Positions 31,420-43,792 are shown, numbered from the stretch's first letter. The stretch: 64,000 nt of DNA from Heterodera schachtii (GCA_023374025.1 SIJG01000006.1:1131814-1195813); one strand, 5' to 3'. The notes: generated by a model from the sequence alone, not told the origin. Made by a program: numbers and translations.

Positions 31420-33545
31420 AATCTTTTAGGATTATTCCCATTTTTGGAACATTTTGGAAAAGGCATCGCCAAATAATTCGGCCCAAAAATGCGCGGAATT
31501 GGCGATTTTTCATCCCTTTGTTAAGTTTTAACAATGCATTTGTGCAATTGTTTAAAATGTCATTTTGCAGAATTCCTGTCTCCCAAATCCCTTTCTTTAT
31601 TGGCGTCTTTGTGCCATTTTAGTCTCGGGTCTCGAGCATTTCCAGTCTCGAACAGCATATTCTTCGTCATTCAACATGTCTGATCAAACAAAATCTTGCC
31701 AAAATCGTTGACACTGAACGAGATTCACTTCCGCCCCCCCTCCCCCCGGGGGCCACTCGAACCCTTCGCGAAGAATCCCCCGAAGTGCCCTTCCCCCTCC
31801 ATTCACTTCACCCTCTCCCATCCATCTTCTTTATCCATTTGTTTGCTTTTGCCTTATACGGTGGGTACAAGTCATTAATTAAGGTTTTGAATTCATTGCC
31901 AATGATTTTTAATTTTATTAGTGAAACTTTCAAAATATAATTAATGTGTTGGGAAAAGGCATTTATTTGCCCCGCTGCGCTTTCAGAAGAAAAAGTCATT
32001 CATTCCCTTCCCAATTTGCCCCCTTCCCCCGCTTTCTTTCATTAATCTCATCGCCTCCGGCGCCTTTCACTCATTAGACATTCTCAACACGTCGCGACAC
32101 TCCGTGCAGCAATATCGCCTTCCTCTCCTCCTCGTTTTGCCTTCGTTGTTTTGGTGCCGAGAATTGCCCCCCGGGGGTCAATCTTTCCCCAAATGTCCGG
32201 CGGCACTTCTGTCAATCAAATGGCATGGAATTGCGTTTCGGTCGCTATGTTCGGCAGGCAATCCGAGGGGAGGGGAAGCAAATCCAATTCGCCACTTTTC
32301 CCCTCCTTCCGGCACTCCGTCCTTCGTAAACGCATTTTGACAGATTAACTTCCCCCCCTCCGCTTCACAGTGTTATTCTCTGCTACAGTAATTGTCGTTT
32401 CGTCTCTCTCTCTCTCTTTGCCCCTCCGGGGTTGTCCCCATTTGTGCCGTGCCAATCCCGGATTGTCGTCTGCGTAGCCCAAGGCAATTGGCCCCCGTCT
32501 TTTATTCAATGGTGGCTTCTCAGATTTCACCAGCACACTTATGGCCATATTCACCCCCTCCCCCATTTTCACTCTGTGAATTGCTGGCCAAATATGACGA
32601 CAGAGAACGGGAAGGGAGCTGCTTGGTGTTGGTTGACTTTCCTTCCATTCCATTTGGAGAGCACCTGAGACATTTTGGGGATTGGGGGGGGAGGGCACAG
32701 CGGGAAAACGTTTAATGGGCAAAATTGACAACAAATGGGGGGGGGGGAAGTGGGCACCACGATTTATGTGATGCTCTAAAAGATTTGGTCGAGAAGAAGG
32801 GAACGGTCCAAAAAAAAGCTCGGTGAAACGAATGCCAAAATCAGTCAGCAGAATGATCTGATCAACCGTGGAACTAATCATCCATCAGTCATTGTCCGTC
32901 CACTGATCACTTTCGTTTCGTTTGCCCTTTTCTCCCCTTTTTCGGCTTTTTTCGGCTTTTTCTTTTGCATTTGTTTTGTGTGTTATACACATGTTGCGCT
33001 GTTCTTCTTCTCGTCTTGTTTCTGCTGCTGTTGTGCACCTTTTCGGGCTGATGATTGACTGACCGCGGGAAGGCCTTTCCCCCCCCCCCCCCCCTCCCTT
33101 TTTTGCTCCCTTTTTGCCCCTTTTTGTTCCCTTTTCCATTTCCTCTCCGTTTTCCCATTTTATTTGCTAATGGATTATTACAAAGCAATTAAAGCGCAAA
33201 TTGAGGGAAGGGGGGGGGGAGTGTGTCCCTTTTTGTAGGGCAAAGAGTGCGCCAAATTGGCGGACGATGCAAAGGGATGGAGGGAGGGATTAGGTGGAAG
33301 GATATCAGAGAGAAAAAGGCACGGGAAAAGGGACGGATTTGGGGGGATGACAGAAGAAAGGCAACAGAAGCAAATTGGGCTGGGGGGCAATTGGGCGCAA
33401 TTCGCCGGTGGGGAAGCAATTCTTGGCGGAAATAAATGTGCAAAATTTTTTGGAGAGTTTGTGCCAAAATTGGTTGCTGTTTTGGCAATGGCAACATTCA
33501 CTGATTTTTCAATTTCTCCCAAATGCCCTTTTAAACAAATAAAAA

Positions 33546-33635
33546 GGGGTCACTCATCCCCCGGTGGTCACTCATCCCCCGGGGGTCACTCATCCCCCGG
33601 GGGTCACTCATCCCCCGGGGGTCACTCTTCCTTTC
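33546..33635 (+). repeat. 18-bp tandem repeat (GGTCACTCATCCCCCGGG)
   Basis: About five near-identical units of GGTCACTCATCCCCCGGG. The translated GHSSPG repeat is a by-product; no gene context supports it. Confidence 0.9.
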
Positions 33636-34508
33636 CCCTCCCCCCCCCTTCCTTTTGCTCTTCCGTTATGTCATAGTTTTGATTTGTGTTGGATCATCTC
33701 TCCAACATCATCTTCTTTTCACACCCTTTCCTCCTCTTCTTCCTCTTCCTTCTTCTGTTGTGTTTTCTTTCGTTTTTTGTTTGCGCAGCAGCAAAAGGTC
33801 AAAATTGGCATTGGGCAATCGCCAAAAGTGGCACCTTTTCAAGTGGGGCCAAATGCATGCGAAATCCGAGTCCGTTCCCACAAACACAGGTGGACGGATG
33901 GGCCGACCGACCGGTCAAGTCGGCCACCAAAATTTCGAAAATAAAAAATTAAATGAAAATTACTAAAAAAATAAATTGCAATCTTTTTTTGGCTTAACAT
34001 TTCCAAAAGGATGTGCTTTTACTGCCAATTTTCAATTCATTCACTTAAATAATGTTTATTGTGCCGAGTTTACCAATTTTGCTTATTCGTTTTACCTTTC
34101 ATTTGTGCCAATTGAATTTGTCCATTGGAAATTCCGAAATTTGTTCACTGTCGCGTGAAACAATGGACAAATCCATGACTGACAAATCGCAATTCGGGCA
34201 AATTCCATTTGTGCGATTGCAGCCGATGGACGGGGGGGGGGGGGGAAAGTGTCCCAAATTGTGAAAATGGGAGAGGGGGGGGGGGGGGGGAGTAATGGAA
34301 ATTTAATTCATTACTGTCTTTTTAATGGACATGCATTCGGAGGGGCCAATTTCGTTCTATTTAATGTGCCTAATCCGCACCCGATTTGAGTTTGGCATTC
34401 TCTGCCGTCCCCGTGTTTAGTTTGGCATTCCGTTCCCATCATCTCACATTCAAATTGCCCCCGGCAGGTCATTCCTCGGCCATCCATCAGCGGCACTCCC
34501 CTCCAGCG

Positions 34509-37500
34509 ATGCCCTCCTCGCCCTTTGCCTCTTTTTCGTCTTTTTTGTTCACTGGAGGATGCCGCACTCCCTCCCCCTCTCCGTGGCTGCCCTCCTCCTG
34601 CTCCTCCTCCTCTTCCGACCCTTTCCATCATCCGTCGCCACTTTTGGCATTTCCGTCGCTTTTCGCCGCCCATGGCACGACTAATGCGCCGGTGCTCAAT
34701 CATCTTCAGCATGCGCCGAATTTCCCGCAAAGGCTGAGCGGCGCGACATTAGCGACGGTAATTGGCACGCCAAATGATGGCATTTAATTGGACGGAGGAA
34801 ATGGGCGAATTTACTGGGGGAGGCTGATTTAATTAAAGAGTTTAATAGGTCATTATCATTAGCAGTCTCAACTAATGTTGAATGTCTCTGTGCAGCACTT
34901 CCCTGCTCTTCCCCACGCGTTGGCTTTTCCCCTCCCTCCGCCGTTGCCTTTTCTCCCCCTTCCGTCGTTCGGTGCCCAAAGCTCGGCTCAACAATCCTTC
35001 TTCGCCGCACTTCTTCAGCAAGTCGTCCGCGTCCTTTCTTTGCTTTTTAATTGCATTCATTTTTACAATATTAAGCACTTTTTCGCTCAGCAATTGCGCC
35101 ACACGGCACAGAATGCCTTTGCTTTGCCAATTGTCGAACAAATCGAAGAGACGACGCCGACCAACGGACGCGTTGGAGACGAGGGAAAGGGCGGAGGGGG
35201 AAGCGAAGCGGGGGGAAGTACAAGCAGTAACAGAAGCAGCAGCAGCAGAATGGAGAGGAAGGCGAAGAGTCAGCAGCAGCAGAAAGTGCCATTTTGGGAC
35301 AATACTTTGGATTTGATGGCATTTTGAATAGTCTTTTTACTTACCTATCGTCCATCCTCCGCTACCCAAAGTTTAAAAAAAAAACAAATCTAATCATTGG
35401 AACATTTGGCCCCAAAATTTGGCAAATGATTTTTTATTCATTGGTTCGTCCACAGTTATCCTCATTTTCAAATTATTAAATGATCGGAATATGAATCATT
35501 TAGTCAAAAACGAAGGCCACTGGCACAAACAAAGAAAATGCCATTGGAAGGCAAAAGAACGGACAGCAGAAAATTGAGCTCCCCGAAATTGGCAATTGTC
35601 GGATAAACGGTGCGGAAAGGATGGCATTTTGAAGTTCAATTTAAATTTTTGTTGTTTTTTTTTGCCAGATTCTCCCCCGGCCCACCGGCGCCAATTCGAA
35701 TGTGTCAAATGCGGAAAACGCTTCAAAAGGTCCAGCACTTTGACCACCCATTTGCTGATCCACAGCAACACGTACACAAATTAAATGAAAAAAATATTTC
35801 TAATTATTATTTTAATTACTTTTAATTACTTTTAGTCGCCCTTACCCTTGCGAATATTGCGGCAAACGCTTTCACCAAAAGTCGGACATGAAAAAGCACA
35901 CTTACATCCATACTGGTGAATTCTTCAAAAATATGTGAGTATTTTTTGAATTTTCAGGTGAAAAACCGCACATTTGCGTCGTTTGTGGGAAGGCATTCTC
36001 TCAGTCGTCCAATTTGATTGTTTGTGAACAGACAAATAAATATTCATAATTATTTATTTGACTTAATGGGGATTACCTATTTAAATGCGTCCGTCCGTTT
36101 GTCCCCTTTTAGACGCACACCCGAAAACACACCGGGTACAAACCGTTCTCATGCGATTATTGCGAAAAAGCATTTCTAAGAAAGGTAAGATGAATTTAGA
36201 ATTGTCTAAGTGCAACTGTTTTTGTTTTCAGCTTGAACGACGTCGGCACATCGAAACGCACCACGAGGGAATGCCAATAAAAGAGGAGGGGAGGGGGAGG
36301 ACAGTGAAAGTGGAGAAGCGGGAGGAGGAGGAGGAGAGGGCAAAGGAGGGAGCCGAAGGGGAGACAATGCCGGAGGAAGCACTGGTAAAGCGAAACTTGC
36401 TTCTGATCACCACATTTAGCAGTGATCGAGAGTCTCGGACAATTCTTTGGCCTCGAGTTCCCCTGGGCCAATGCTGATCACTTCAATTAGCAGTGATCGA
36501 GAGTCTCGGACAATTCTTTGGCCTCGAGTTCCACTGGGCCAATGCTGATCACTTCAATTAGCAGTGATCGAGAGTCTCGGACAATTCTTTGGCCTCGAGT
36601 TCCCCTGGGTCAATGCTGATCACTTCAATTAGCAGTGATCGAGAGTCTCGGACAATTCTTTGGCCTCGAGTTCCCCTGGGTCAATGCTGATCACTTCAAT
36701 TAGCAGTGATCGAGAGTCTCGGACAATTCTTTGGCCTCGAGTTCCCCTGGGCCAATACTGATCACTTCAATTAGCAGTGATCGAGAGTCTCGGACAATTC
36801 TTTGGCCTCGAGTTCCCCTGGGCCAATGCTGATCACTTCAATTAGCAGTGATCGAGAGTCTCGGACAATTCTTTGGCCTCGAGTTCCCCTGGGCCAATGC
36901 TGATCACTTCAATTAGCAGTGATCGAGAGTCTCGGACAATTCTTTGGCCTCGAGTTCCCCTGGGCCAATGCTGATCACTTCAATTAGCAGTGATCGAGAG
37001 TCTCGGACAATTCTTTGGCCTCGAGTTCCCCTGGGCCAATGCTGATCACTTCAATTAGCAGTGATCGAGAGTCTCGGACAATTCTTTGGCCTCGAGTTCC
37101 CCTGGGTCAATGCTGATCACTTCAATTAGCAGTGATCGAGAGTCTCGGACAATTCTTTGGCCTCGAGTTCCCCTGGGCCAATGCTGATCACTTCAATTAG
37201 CAGTGATCGAGAGTCTCGGACAATTCTTTGGCCTCGAGTTCCCCTGGGCCAATGCTGATCACTTCAATTAGCAGTGATCGAGAGTCTCGGACAATTCTTT
37301 GGCCTCGAGTTCCCCTGGGCCAATGCTGATCACTTCAATTAGCAGTGATCGAGAGTCTCGGACAATTCTTTGGCCTCGAGTTCCCCTGGGTCAATGCTGA
37401 TCACTTCAATTAGCAGTGATCGAGAGTCTCGGACAATTCTTTGGCCTCGAGTTCCCCTGGGTCAATGCTGATCACCGAATTAGCGGTTTCTCATTTTGAG

Positions 37501-37809
37501 TTCCTCTGGGAGAATATTGAGCATTCTAATAAATTAACATATGTTGTTAAGCGGCAATTTTCATTTTGCAATTTTTAAGCCTTTGCGGCCCAGCGACGGG
37601 CCAACAAATTCTGGCGGCGCCGTCCAAAGTGCGCACAGCATTTTCCAACGCCTTGGCATCGACCAACTTTTGGCACAACTTTCCGCCTCCTCAACCGATA
37701 GAACAACGGCAAATTTTCTTTTTTTTTCTTTCGTAAAATTATTTCTTTTTTTTAGAATTTGCCCATTGTTAAAAAGGAAGAATTTTTTGAAGAAAAAATG
37801 GAAGAATAA
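34509..37809 (+). CDS. pag-3: GFI1/senseless/PAG-3-type zinc-finger transcription factor
   Basis: GFI1-family factors repress transcription in neuronal and other lineages. The DNA-binding part is unmistakable. Exons 35669-35771, 35836-35915, 35958-36019, 36113-36184 and 36232-36384 encode four C2H2 fingers: [60 protein letters not shown] and [20 protein letters not shown], matching GFI1 fingers 3-6. Upstream exons (34509-34757, 34896 onward) encode a Ser/Pro- and Gln-rich N terminus; this part and the start are less certain and no SNAG motif was found. After an acidic stretch, a 1.2-kb intron with a 71-bp minisatellite precedes exon 37580-37708. A GC-AG intron (37709-37755) precedes the last exon, ending [14 protein letters not shown] at 37809. 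Confidence 0.9.
36417..37480. repeat. 71-bp minisatellite, about 15 copies, in a GFI1-like intron
   Basis: Successive GCTGATCA sites at 36473, 36544 and onward to 37467 are exactly 71 bp apart (14 intervals). Units differ at only a few positions (GGGCCAATGCT or GGGTCAATGCT). Each unit holds TGATCACTTCAATTAGCAG, GTGATCGAGAGTCTCGG and TTGGCCTCGAGTTCCCCTGG. The array lies wholly inside intron 36385-37579. Confidence 0.97.
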
Positions 37810-38217
37810 TTGTTTTATTGTCATCATTTCTCTTTGTTCGTGCATTCACTTTTTATAATAGTCATTTGATGCATTCTTTTCCGATTTAAAGGAATCGTAA
37901 AACCCACCGAAAACGGCACATTTTCTAATTTTGTAATTATAATTTATTAAAGTGGCAATTACATAATTAATGTTTACTTTAAAACAAAATTAAAAATATT
38001 TAAATTTGAAATTGACATGAACGGAATCAATCATGTTTTATCACTTCAGAGAGTATTTGCAATAAGCTAAAATTTTCAATTACCTAAGTTCGTTCTGCGG
38101 AGTTCCTTAGAATCAAAATTTGAAAAATATATATTTTGCCAGAAAATTTTAAATTATTATATGCAAAATTTTTTAATTGAATTTTAAAAATTTGTTTTTT
38201 TTTTCATCCATAGATCC

Positions 38218-39349
38218 TTCGAAATTTGTCCATTACCATTCAATTCACTGCTGATTCAATGACTGCAAGTTACGTTGAATGGTTCGCGGACACACTTTCC
38301 GATAAAAGCTGTCTTCAGCCGGAAATCACCCGGGGAATTAACGGAAAGCTGAAATGGCCTCACGAGACGCAATTAATTGTGGAAATTTCGCTGAAAAATG
38401 CAGAAAAAGTCGAATGGTTTTTGGACGACCGACCGCTAAAGGTGGCGAATCGGAGCAAAGAATGGCTAATCAAATTACAATTTGTTTTCTCTTATTTTTT
38501 AACAGAGTTGCGAAGAATTGTTTAGAGACGGGCGACTGCTTAAGGTCAGTCCGCTTAATCCTTCACATTTTCTTTGGCTTTCAATGGAAATAACACGATG
38601 CCCTCCCCCCTTTTTGGAAGAAAATGTTTTTGTTCTAAAAAGTCGTGGAAGCATACGGGGGTTTTCAGGTCGCTGATCAAGAATCTGACATCCATTTCAG
38701 CCTATTTCGAATCCAGGGACCCGAATTCGAACAAAATTCGAAAATACAAAATTCACTTTTATGTTCGTACTTGTACAAAATAACCATTTTTGATATGCAA
38801 TGGTTCGTGACTAAATTTAGCTTTCTTTGTCAATTTAGGAACAAAAATGAGAATTTTCAAAATTTTGAATTTTCTGTTTGGTTCGAATTCGGGTCCGAGA
38901 CTCGAAATTGGTAAAAAATGAATGGAGAGGGCACCACCGATAGGCTACCGGTTTCCGCCTTCTTTTTTGAAACTTTCACAATATGCGGTTTTTTGAAATA
39001 ATTTTCTCCGTTTTCCATTGCCTCTGCTCACACTTTCGATTTCCGAAAATGTTTAGTCCATTCCTTTCTCCATAATAAAATACCCCAGGGCGGTGGCAAC
39101 GGTGTCCAAATCATCGACTCTTTGTCTTCGTCCGGCGAATGGCTGAGTCGTCTCGTGTTGCCCGCGGCGTTGCAAAAGAACTGCGGCAGAGTCTCTCTCT
39201 CTCTGCTGACCGTCCGTGCCACCAACAAATTGGGCAATTCATGTGAAAGCTCTGCGCGAATTCTGCCGACGGAAGTGCCGACTACGGCGAAATCGTCGCG
39301 GATGAAAACGAACGGAGTTGGCACTAACGGAGAAAGGGGTGGCATTTAA
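38218..39349 (+). CDS. Immunoglobulin-domain protein, 5' end unresolved
   Basis: Exons beginning at 38218 read LSITIQFTADSMTASYVEWF ... LIVEISLKNAEKVEWFLDDR, PLKVANRSKEWL. An exon of about 40 bp follows (SCEELFRDGRLLK). After an intron with a repeat insertion (38655-38915) comes an exon at about 39090-39349 (IIDSLSSSGEWLSRLVLPAA, VSLSLLTVRATNKLGNSCES). VEW-FLDDRPLK and LTVRATNKLG-NSCES are the typical B/C and F/G strands of an I-set Ig domain. It ends after a Lys/Thr/Gly-rich tail at 39349. No start Met precedes the first acceptor, so upstream exons or a trans-spliced start at the Met near 38260 are needed. Confidence 0.6.
38655..38915. repeat. GGGTCGCTGATCA-family inverted repeat, copy 2 (intronic)
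   Basis: TTTTCAGGTCGCTGATCAAG, GACATCCATTTC and ACCCGAATTCGAACAAAATT match copy 1 (23346). The right end is the inverse (GGTTCGAATTCGGGTCCGAG). It sits between Ig-gene exons, so it is spliced out. Confidence 0.6.
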
Positions 39350-39684
39350 AAATTGGACAAATTGACAGATTGACATCCAAAATGGGCACCAACAAATGGA
39401 AAAGGAACGGCAAAAGCACACAGCGGAGAGACAACAGCCGAATATGCAGGGGAGGTGAGAAACAAAAAAAGCAAGGGAATAATGCAAAACGTAGCAGAAT
39501 TGATTCCATTCAATCCGATTAACTTTTGGCAAAAAAGAAGTGCCAACAATGTTTTAGGGTCGGATTAATCAGAGGAGGGTCGGAAGACAGGAAATACCGA
39601 CATTTTGTTAACATTAGGTGGTTTGTCGTCCCCTGCCCTATTTTCACAAAATGTTTTTTTAAAAGCCCACGAAAACACTTTCCC

Positions 39685-39890
39685 CGGAGTTTTCTGGGTC
39701 GCTGACCATGAATATAACACTCATTTCGGCCAATTTCAAACCTCGGAAAGGAACTCGAGAAAAAGCATTTCACTTATGTAAAACGGTTTGACTTTTAAAA
39801 TTGGATTTGAAAAAATTGGCTCTTCGACTTCTGTTTGAATTCGGCAACGATGTTCGGTTCGTGATCAGCGACATCAAAACCCCCCAGGGA
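39685..39890. repeat. GGGTCGCTGATCA-family inverted repeat, copy 3
   Basis: TTTTCTGGGTCGCTGACCATGA and ACACTCATTTCGGCC on the left, and GTTCGTGATCAGCGACATCA plus AAACCCCCCAGGG on the right. The ends pair over roughly 20 bp. It lies between the Ig gene and the zinc-finger gene. Confidence 0.6.
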
Positions 39891-40063
39891 ATCCATTTTC
39901 ATGACTTTAAAAAAAGGGGGAGTGGGCAAATCAAATATTATCGAATTTTTACCATTCGTTTAACAGTTTCGAAGTGTTGGACAGTGGCAAGGCATTTTCG
40001 CCGTCTGTGACGCCAAATCCGAAGAATTGTCGAACGTCCGTTGCCCAAATTCATCGCAAAGCA

Positions 40064-40940
40064 ATGGCACAAATTCAAGTGGAGCCGGCGGAGGTGCCAA
40101 TGCCATCGTGCCAAATGAAAATGATGGACAAAAGGGTGAGTTAAAACGTCAAAAATTGGAAAATTGTGAATTATTAAATTTGAAATAGCTAATCCGTCCT
40201 ATTCCCCGAAAATATTTTTCGTTTTTGAAATTTCTTACGGCAAATGGGTTCATATTCATCCCATAAACCTATTCCCAAATAAACTTTTCTCCAGTCGAAT
40301 GCCGTTGGTGGTACTCCGAACAGCGATAACGACGCTCACTGCGATTTGTGCCCTTTCGTATCGCCGAAAGGGAAGCGCGGTCTGAACATTCACAAAACGA
40401 TGAAACACTTCGCTTGCGTGTAAAATTGGCAAAAATAAAATAAGGGAAAACATTATGGATTCAATTCCATTTGATGATAATAATAATAATACATAAATTT
40501 CAGAAAATGTGGTCATCGAGCGGAATCGGCGGATGCTCGGAAAATCCATCGCGAACAATGCGGTGGGAAAAGCTTTTTAATGGCTATAAACAATTGTCAA
40601 TTTATCATTGGATTTGTTTAGGCAGGAAATCGTTGTCAGCGAAAAACGACCAAAATCCGCCGGAGGAAAAGCCAAACAAACGGAGGGAAAGTGAGCCATC
40701 GAAACGACTGACTTTGGTGAGAAAAAAAATGCTAAAAACAAATAATTTAAGAGGAAATAAATTGTTCAGAAAAGCTTGAATGAACATTTGGAGGAATTCG
40801 AGGGACGACAGAATGGGGAAAACGAACGTTTGGAAAGAAAAATCGACAATTTGGGTCGAAAATTTGGACGCGCCAATTTAAAAGGGGAAAATAAGGAGGA
40901 AAAACCGGAAGAATTTCTATCGGAGGACGAAGAGCAATGA
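40064..40940 (+). CDS. Small zinc-finger protein with charged C terminus
   Basis: Five exons (40064-40135, 40295-40419, 40504-40562, 40622-40716, 40770-40940) join in phase to 173 residues. The start MAQIQVEPAEVPMPS is the first Met in frame with the acceptor at 40294. One finger reads CDLCPFVSPKGKRGLNIHKT and ends MKH (C-X2-C ... H-X4-H). A second, atypical one reads CVKCGHRAESADARKIHREQC. The C terminus is very basic then acidic (KPNKRRESEPSKRLTL, LEEFEGRQNGENERLERKID, EEFLSEDEEQ) and may form a coiled coil. Nucleic-acid binding is likely; no orthologue is recognised. Confidence 0.75.
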
Positions 40941-41154
40941 ATTGAATTGGATGAATTTTATAAAATTATTTATGATTTGATTGTCTGATCTTTTTTCTCA
41001 CTCTTTTATTTTTGTTTATTTTTTTATTTTTTGTTTGAATCTTTTTGAAAATAAATGGGGCAAAGTGCAGAGCTTTTAATTAATTAATTCGAAATAATTG
41101 AAAAATTAAAAAAAAAACATTGTTTTTGTGAGTAAACAATTGACAGAAAAGGGA

Positions 41155-43177
41155 TCAGAAGAAATCGGTCGGTTTTGAAGAGATTGAGACGGCACCGTCC
41201 ACAGTTATCGTTGCTGAAATTGGCAAATGTTAAACAAATCGTAAAAAAAGCAATTAATATTTTTAGTGCGAATTTGAAATTTAAAAATGGAATAATAAAA
41301 TGATTAAATTATTCAAATGCCAACGCACCGCCGGTGATGTAAGAGGCGTCGTCGCTGGCCAAAAATGCCACGACTTTGCCAATTTCCTCCGCCGTCCCTC
41401 CGCGACCCATCGGCACGTGGTTTTTGATCCAATTCAACTCGAACTTCAACAATTGCATGATTAAAATGAATGATTTCGTTCACTCACTCACTTTGTTCGC
41501 TCTGTTGTCGTCTTCGTCCAAAGTTTCGCCGATGATAAAACCGGGGCTTAATCAGACCAATTAATTAATTAATTAACTAACTAACTAATTAATGACTAAT
41601 CGATTGGGCAATTTGCTAGGTATTTTTACTTAATGTTGTTCACTCGAATGTCGCGCTTTGCAAATTTAACAGCGATTGAGCGGCAATAATTGTCTGAATT
41701 CATTCATTGTCAGTGGAGAGAATTCCCACTTCATTTTACGCTTTTCGCAACCTAAAGCATTTTTTATGGTGCTGTAATAAGTGTAGTCGGACAGCTGAAA
41801 AAAAGGAAAATTAAAAAATAATATAAAATAAATTATTTTAAATTCAAAAACATTACGGATCGCTGTGTGCCGAAACTGCTGATGTTCACTACGGCACCCT
41901 TTGTTTCTTCGAGATAAGGCGCGCACAAACGGGTCAATTTGGCGATACTGTGGGGAGAGAGAAAACGAAAAAAATGAAAAAGAACGAATTAAAAAAGTAA
42001 AATATTTAAATTATAATGAAAAAAAAAACAATTTTATTTTATTTTTGCAAAAAATAAAAACCTCTTCAAATTTATGTTAAACAAAAAGTCAAAATCGTTG
42101 TCCAAAGCTCCAAAAATTGAGCAAGTGCGGCGACTGGTCATTGCCGTTGCTGAGGAAGAAGTCCTTCGAAAGCCGCGGAAGCCGTGGTACCGAAAAAGAG
42201 GGCAAATTCACAGAAAAAGCATCGCAAAGGCCCATTTAAATCAAATCTCCGAGTGAACCGATCAATGTGATCAGCTGCTGCTCTCTGATCATTTTAAGCA
42301 ATTATTTGCTGGGATTGGACGGCATTCTATGGGAGAAATTGCCGGGGGAAGGGGAGGGGGTTCGGAATTCCGATTTTAGAAGGCATTAAATTCCGACGAC
42401 TTCCATGGATTGGCATCGGCACTTTCCCAATCCGTGCCAACATTGGGTCCGTCCCCCAAGGGCACCTCCCGCGTCCTCCGTCCTCCTCCTCGGCTCCGTT
42501 TTGCCCATTTGTGTAGTCGTAGCCGTAATTATTGCTGCTGGTGCTGTTATTGCTGTTGCTGTTCTGCCGCGATCGTTGGTGCTGAAGAATGCTGCCGGCG
42601 TTGTTCACCTTGGCATTTGCTTTATTTTTTTCAAATTCCCCCCATTTTTGGCAATTTTCTCACCAAAACATCGATTTGGCCAAATTTATTGTACGTCCGT
42701 TCGACCAAATTTTTCAGGGTCTTAATTGTGCAAGTCATTAGAGTGTGCCAAGTGTTAATAGAGTTGACTTGGTCGTTGTCAATGGCACCCTCCACCACCA
42801 AAATGTCGTCCTGCGAAACGTCCGCCATTCGGACCATTTGCACCACCGTCCGCTGAATGTTTTGCCAATTAAAAACTCGGGGTTTGCTTCTTCTACATGC
42901 AATTCGGCCTCTTCAGTGCCCTGAATTGTCACTTTGGCTCCCTCTTTGCCGAATAAAATTGCGGTGGCCCGGTCAATGCCACAATTGGACTCTGTGCCGT
43001 CGTGGCCAAAATATTTTACGGAATCCGTTTTGATTATGACCAACCCGTGATAATGGCCACTTTGCCCTCAAAGCGTCGTCTTCGGTCAGTGGAGGTGGCA
43101 CTCGTGTTCGTGTTTGCTTCTTCCGTGCCAAAATTTGCTTCTTCCATCGAACTCTCGTCAATACTCATTGAATTCAT
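41155..43177 (-). CDS. Short-chain dehydrogenase/reductase (SDR)
   Basis: Minus-strand exons encode a classical SDR. After an acidic N-terminal extension (MNSMSIDESSMEEANFGTEE) comes RFEGKVAIITG, then IDRATAILFGKEGAKVTIQG, the NAD(P)-binding fold. FGQIDVLV then NNAG follows, then DFDFLFNINLKR, then GAVVNIS, then the catalytic YSTIK (Y-X3-K). The end reads HVPMGRGGTAEEIGKVVAFL, ASDDASYITGG, then TVDGAVSISSKPTDFF with stop at 41155. An Asn/Ser-rich loop (RSRQNSNSNNSTSSNNYG) follows NNAG and is unusual. Intron borders in 41.6-42.9 kb were only partly resolved. Substrate unknown; nematodes have many such enzymes. Confidence 0.85.
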
Positions 43178-43784
43178 TATTATTAATTTCAAAGGTAATT
43201 AATTTATTTTAAATTATTTTTTGATTGGAATAAATTATTTTTGTTAGTTTAAAATATTTTAAAATTTAAAAACAAGGAAATTCCAAATTTAGGTATTTTG
43301 CAGCTAAATGTCGCACAAGATTTAGAGTTGAAGTTGGTCGCCGAGTTGTGAAATTCGCTCTGACTCGCCTCCGATCAATTTCAGACTAAAATTTTGGCTC
43401 TAAAATGTTTGCGCGTGTGAAATTTGACTCCGTTTTTGAGACATTTTCTGCTTTTTCTTCCCCCGTTCCATCCGTCCGTCTTTTGTGATTTCTCTCTCTC
43501 CCCCCTCGCGCCAAATCCGCTCCTAAAACGCCTGCCGATCCCAAACGGAGAGAAATTGGGAAAAACAAATAAATTGCGAAACAAAACAAATCGAATGATT
43601 GGCAATTGTCTTCGTTGTGAAAGCACGCAAAAATACCACAGAGATACTGATACCGACATTAGTTTTTTTTATTTAAATTAATTGTAGCATTTTGTTCAAA
43701 GCAATTAAAAAGTTGAAAAGTGTCATTTTCGAAGTCCACAAACACTGCACTGCCCGGAGATTCAGGCGTTCAGTTGGTGAATTG
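43178..43784. other. Intergenic, no gene supported
   Basis: AT-rich flank of the SDR gene, with no recognisable coding sequence, ending at the target site of the foldback element at 43793. Confidence 0.5.
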
Positions 43785-43792
43785 GTGACCAC

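Larger units (their letters stand above)
27704..34508. other. Gene-poor region with many poly-G/C runs
   Basis: No convincing gene. Homopolymer G or C runs of 10 or more bases occur at about 28229, 28350, 28629, 28677, 29664, 29863, 29959, 30237 (23 G), 31376, 33077, 34232 and 34275. One hydrophilic frame (31087-31419 plus) looks coding-like and is listed separately. The stretch may hold upstream exons or regulatory DNA of the GFI1-like gene. Confidence 0.5.

Noticed and set aside
32345..32881. 178-codon minus-strand ORF
   Set aside because: It has irregular composition, poly-C derived Pro runs, no splice context and no recognisable motif. It cannot be excluded but is not supported.
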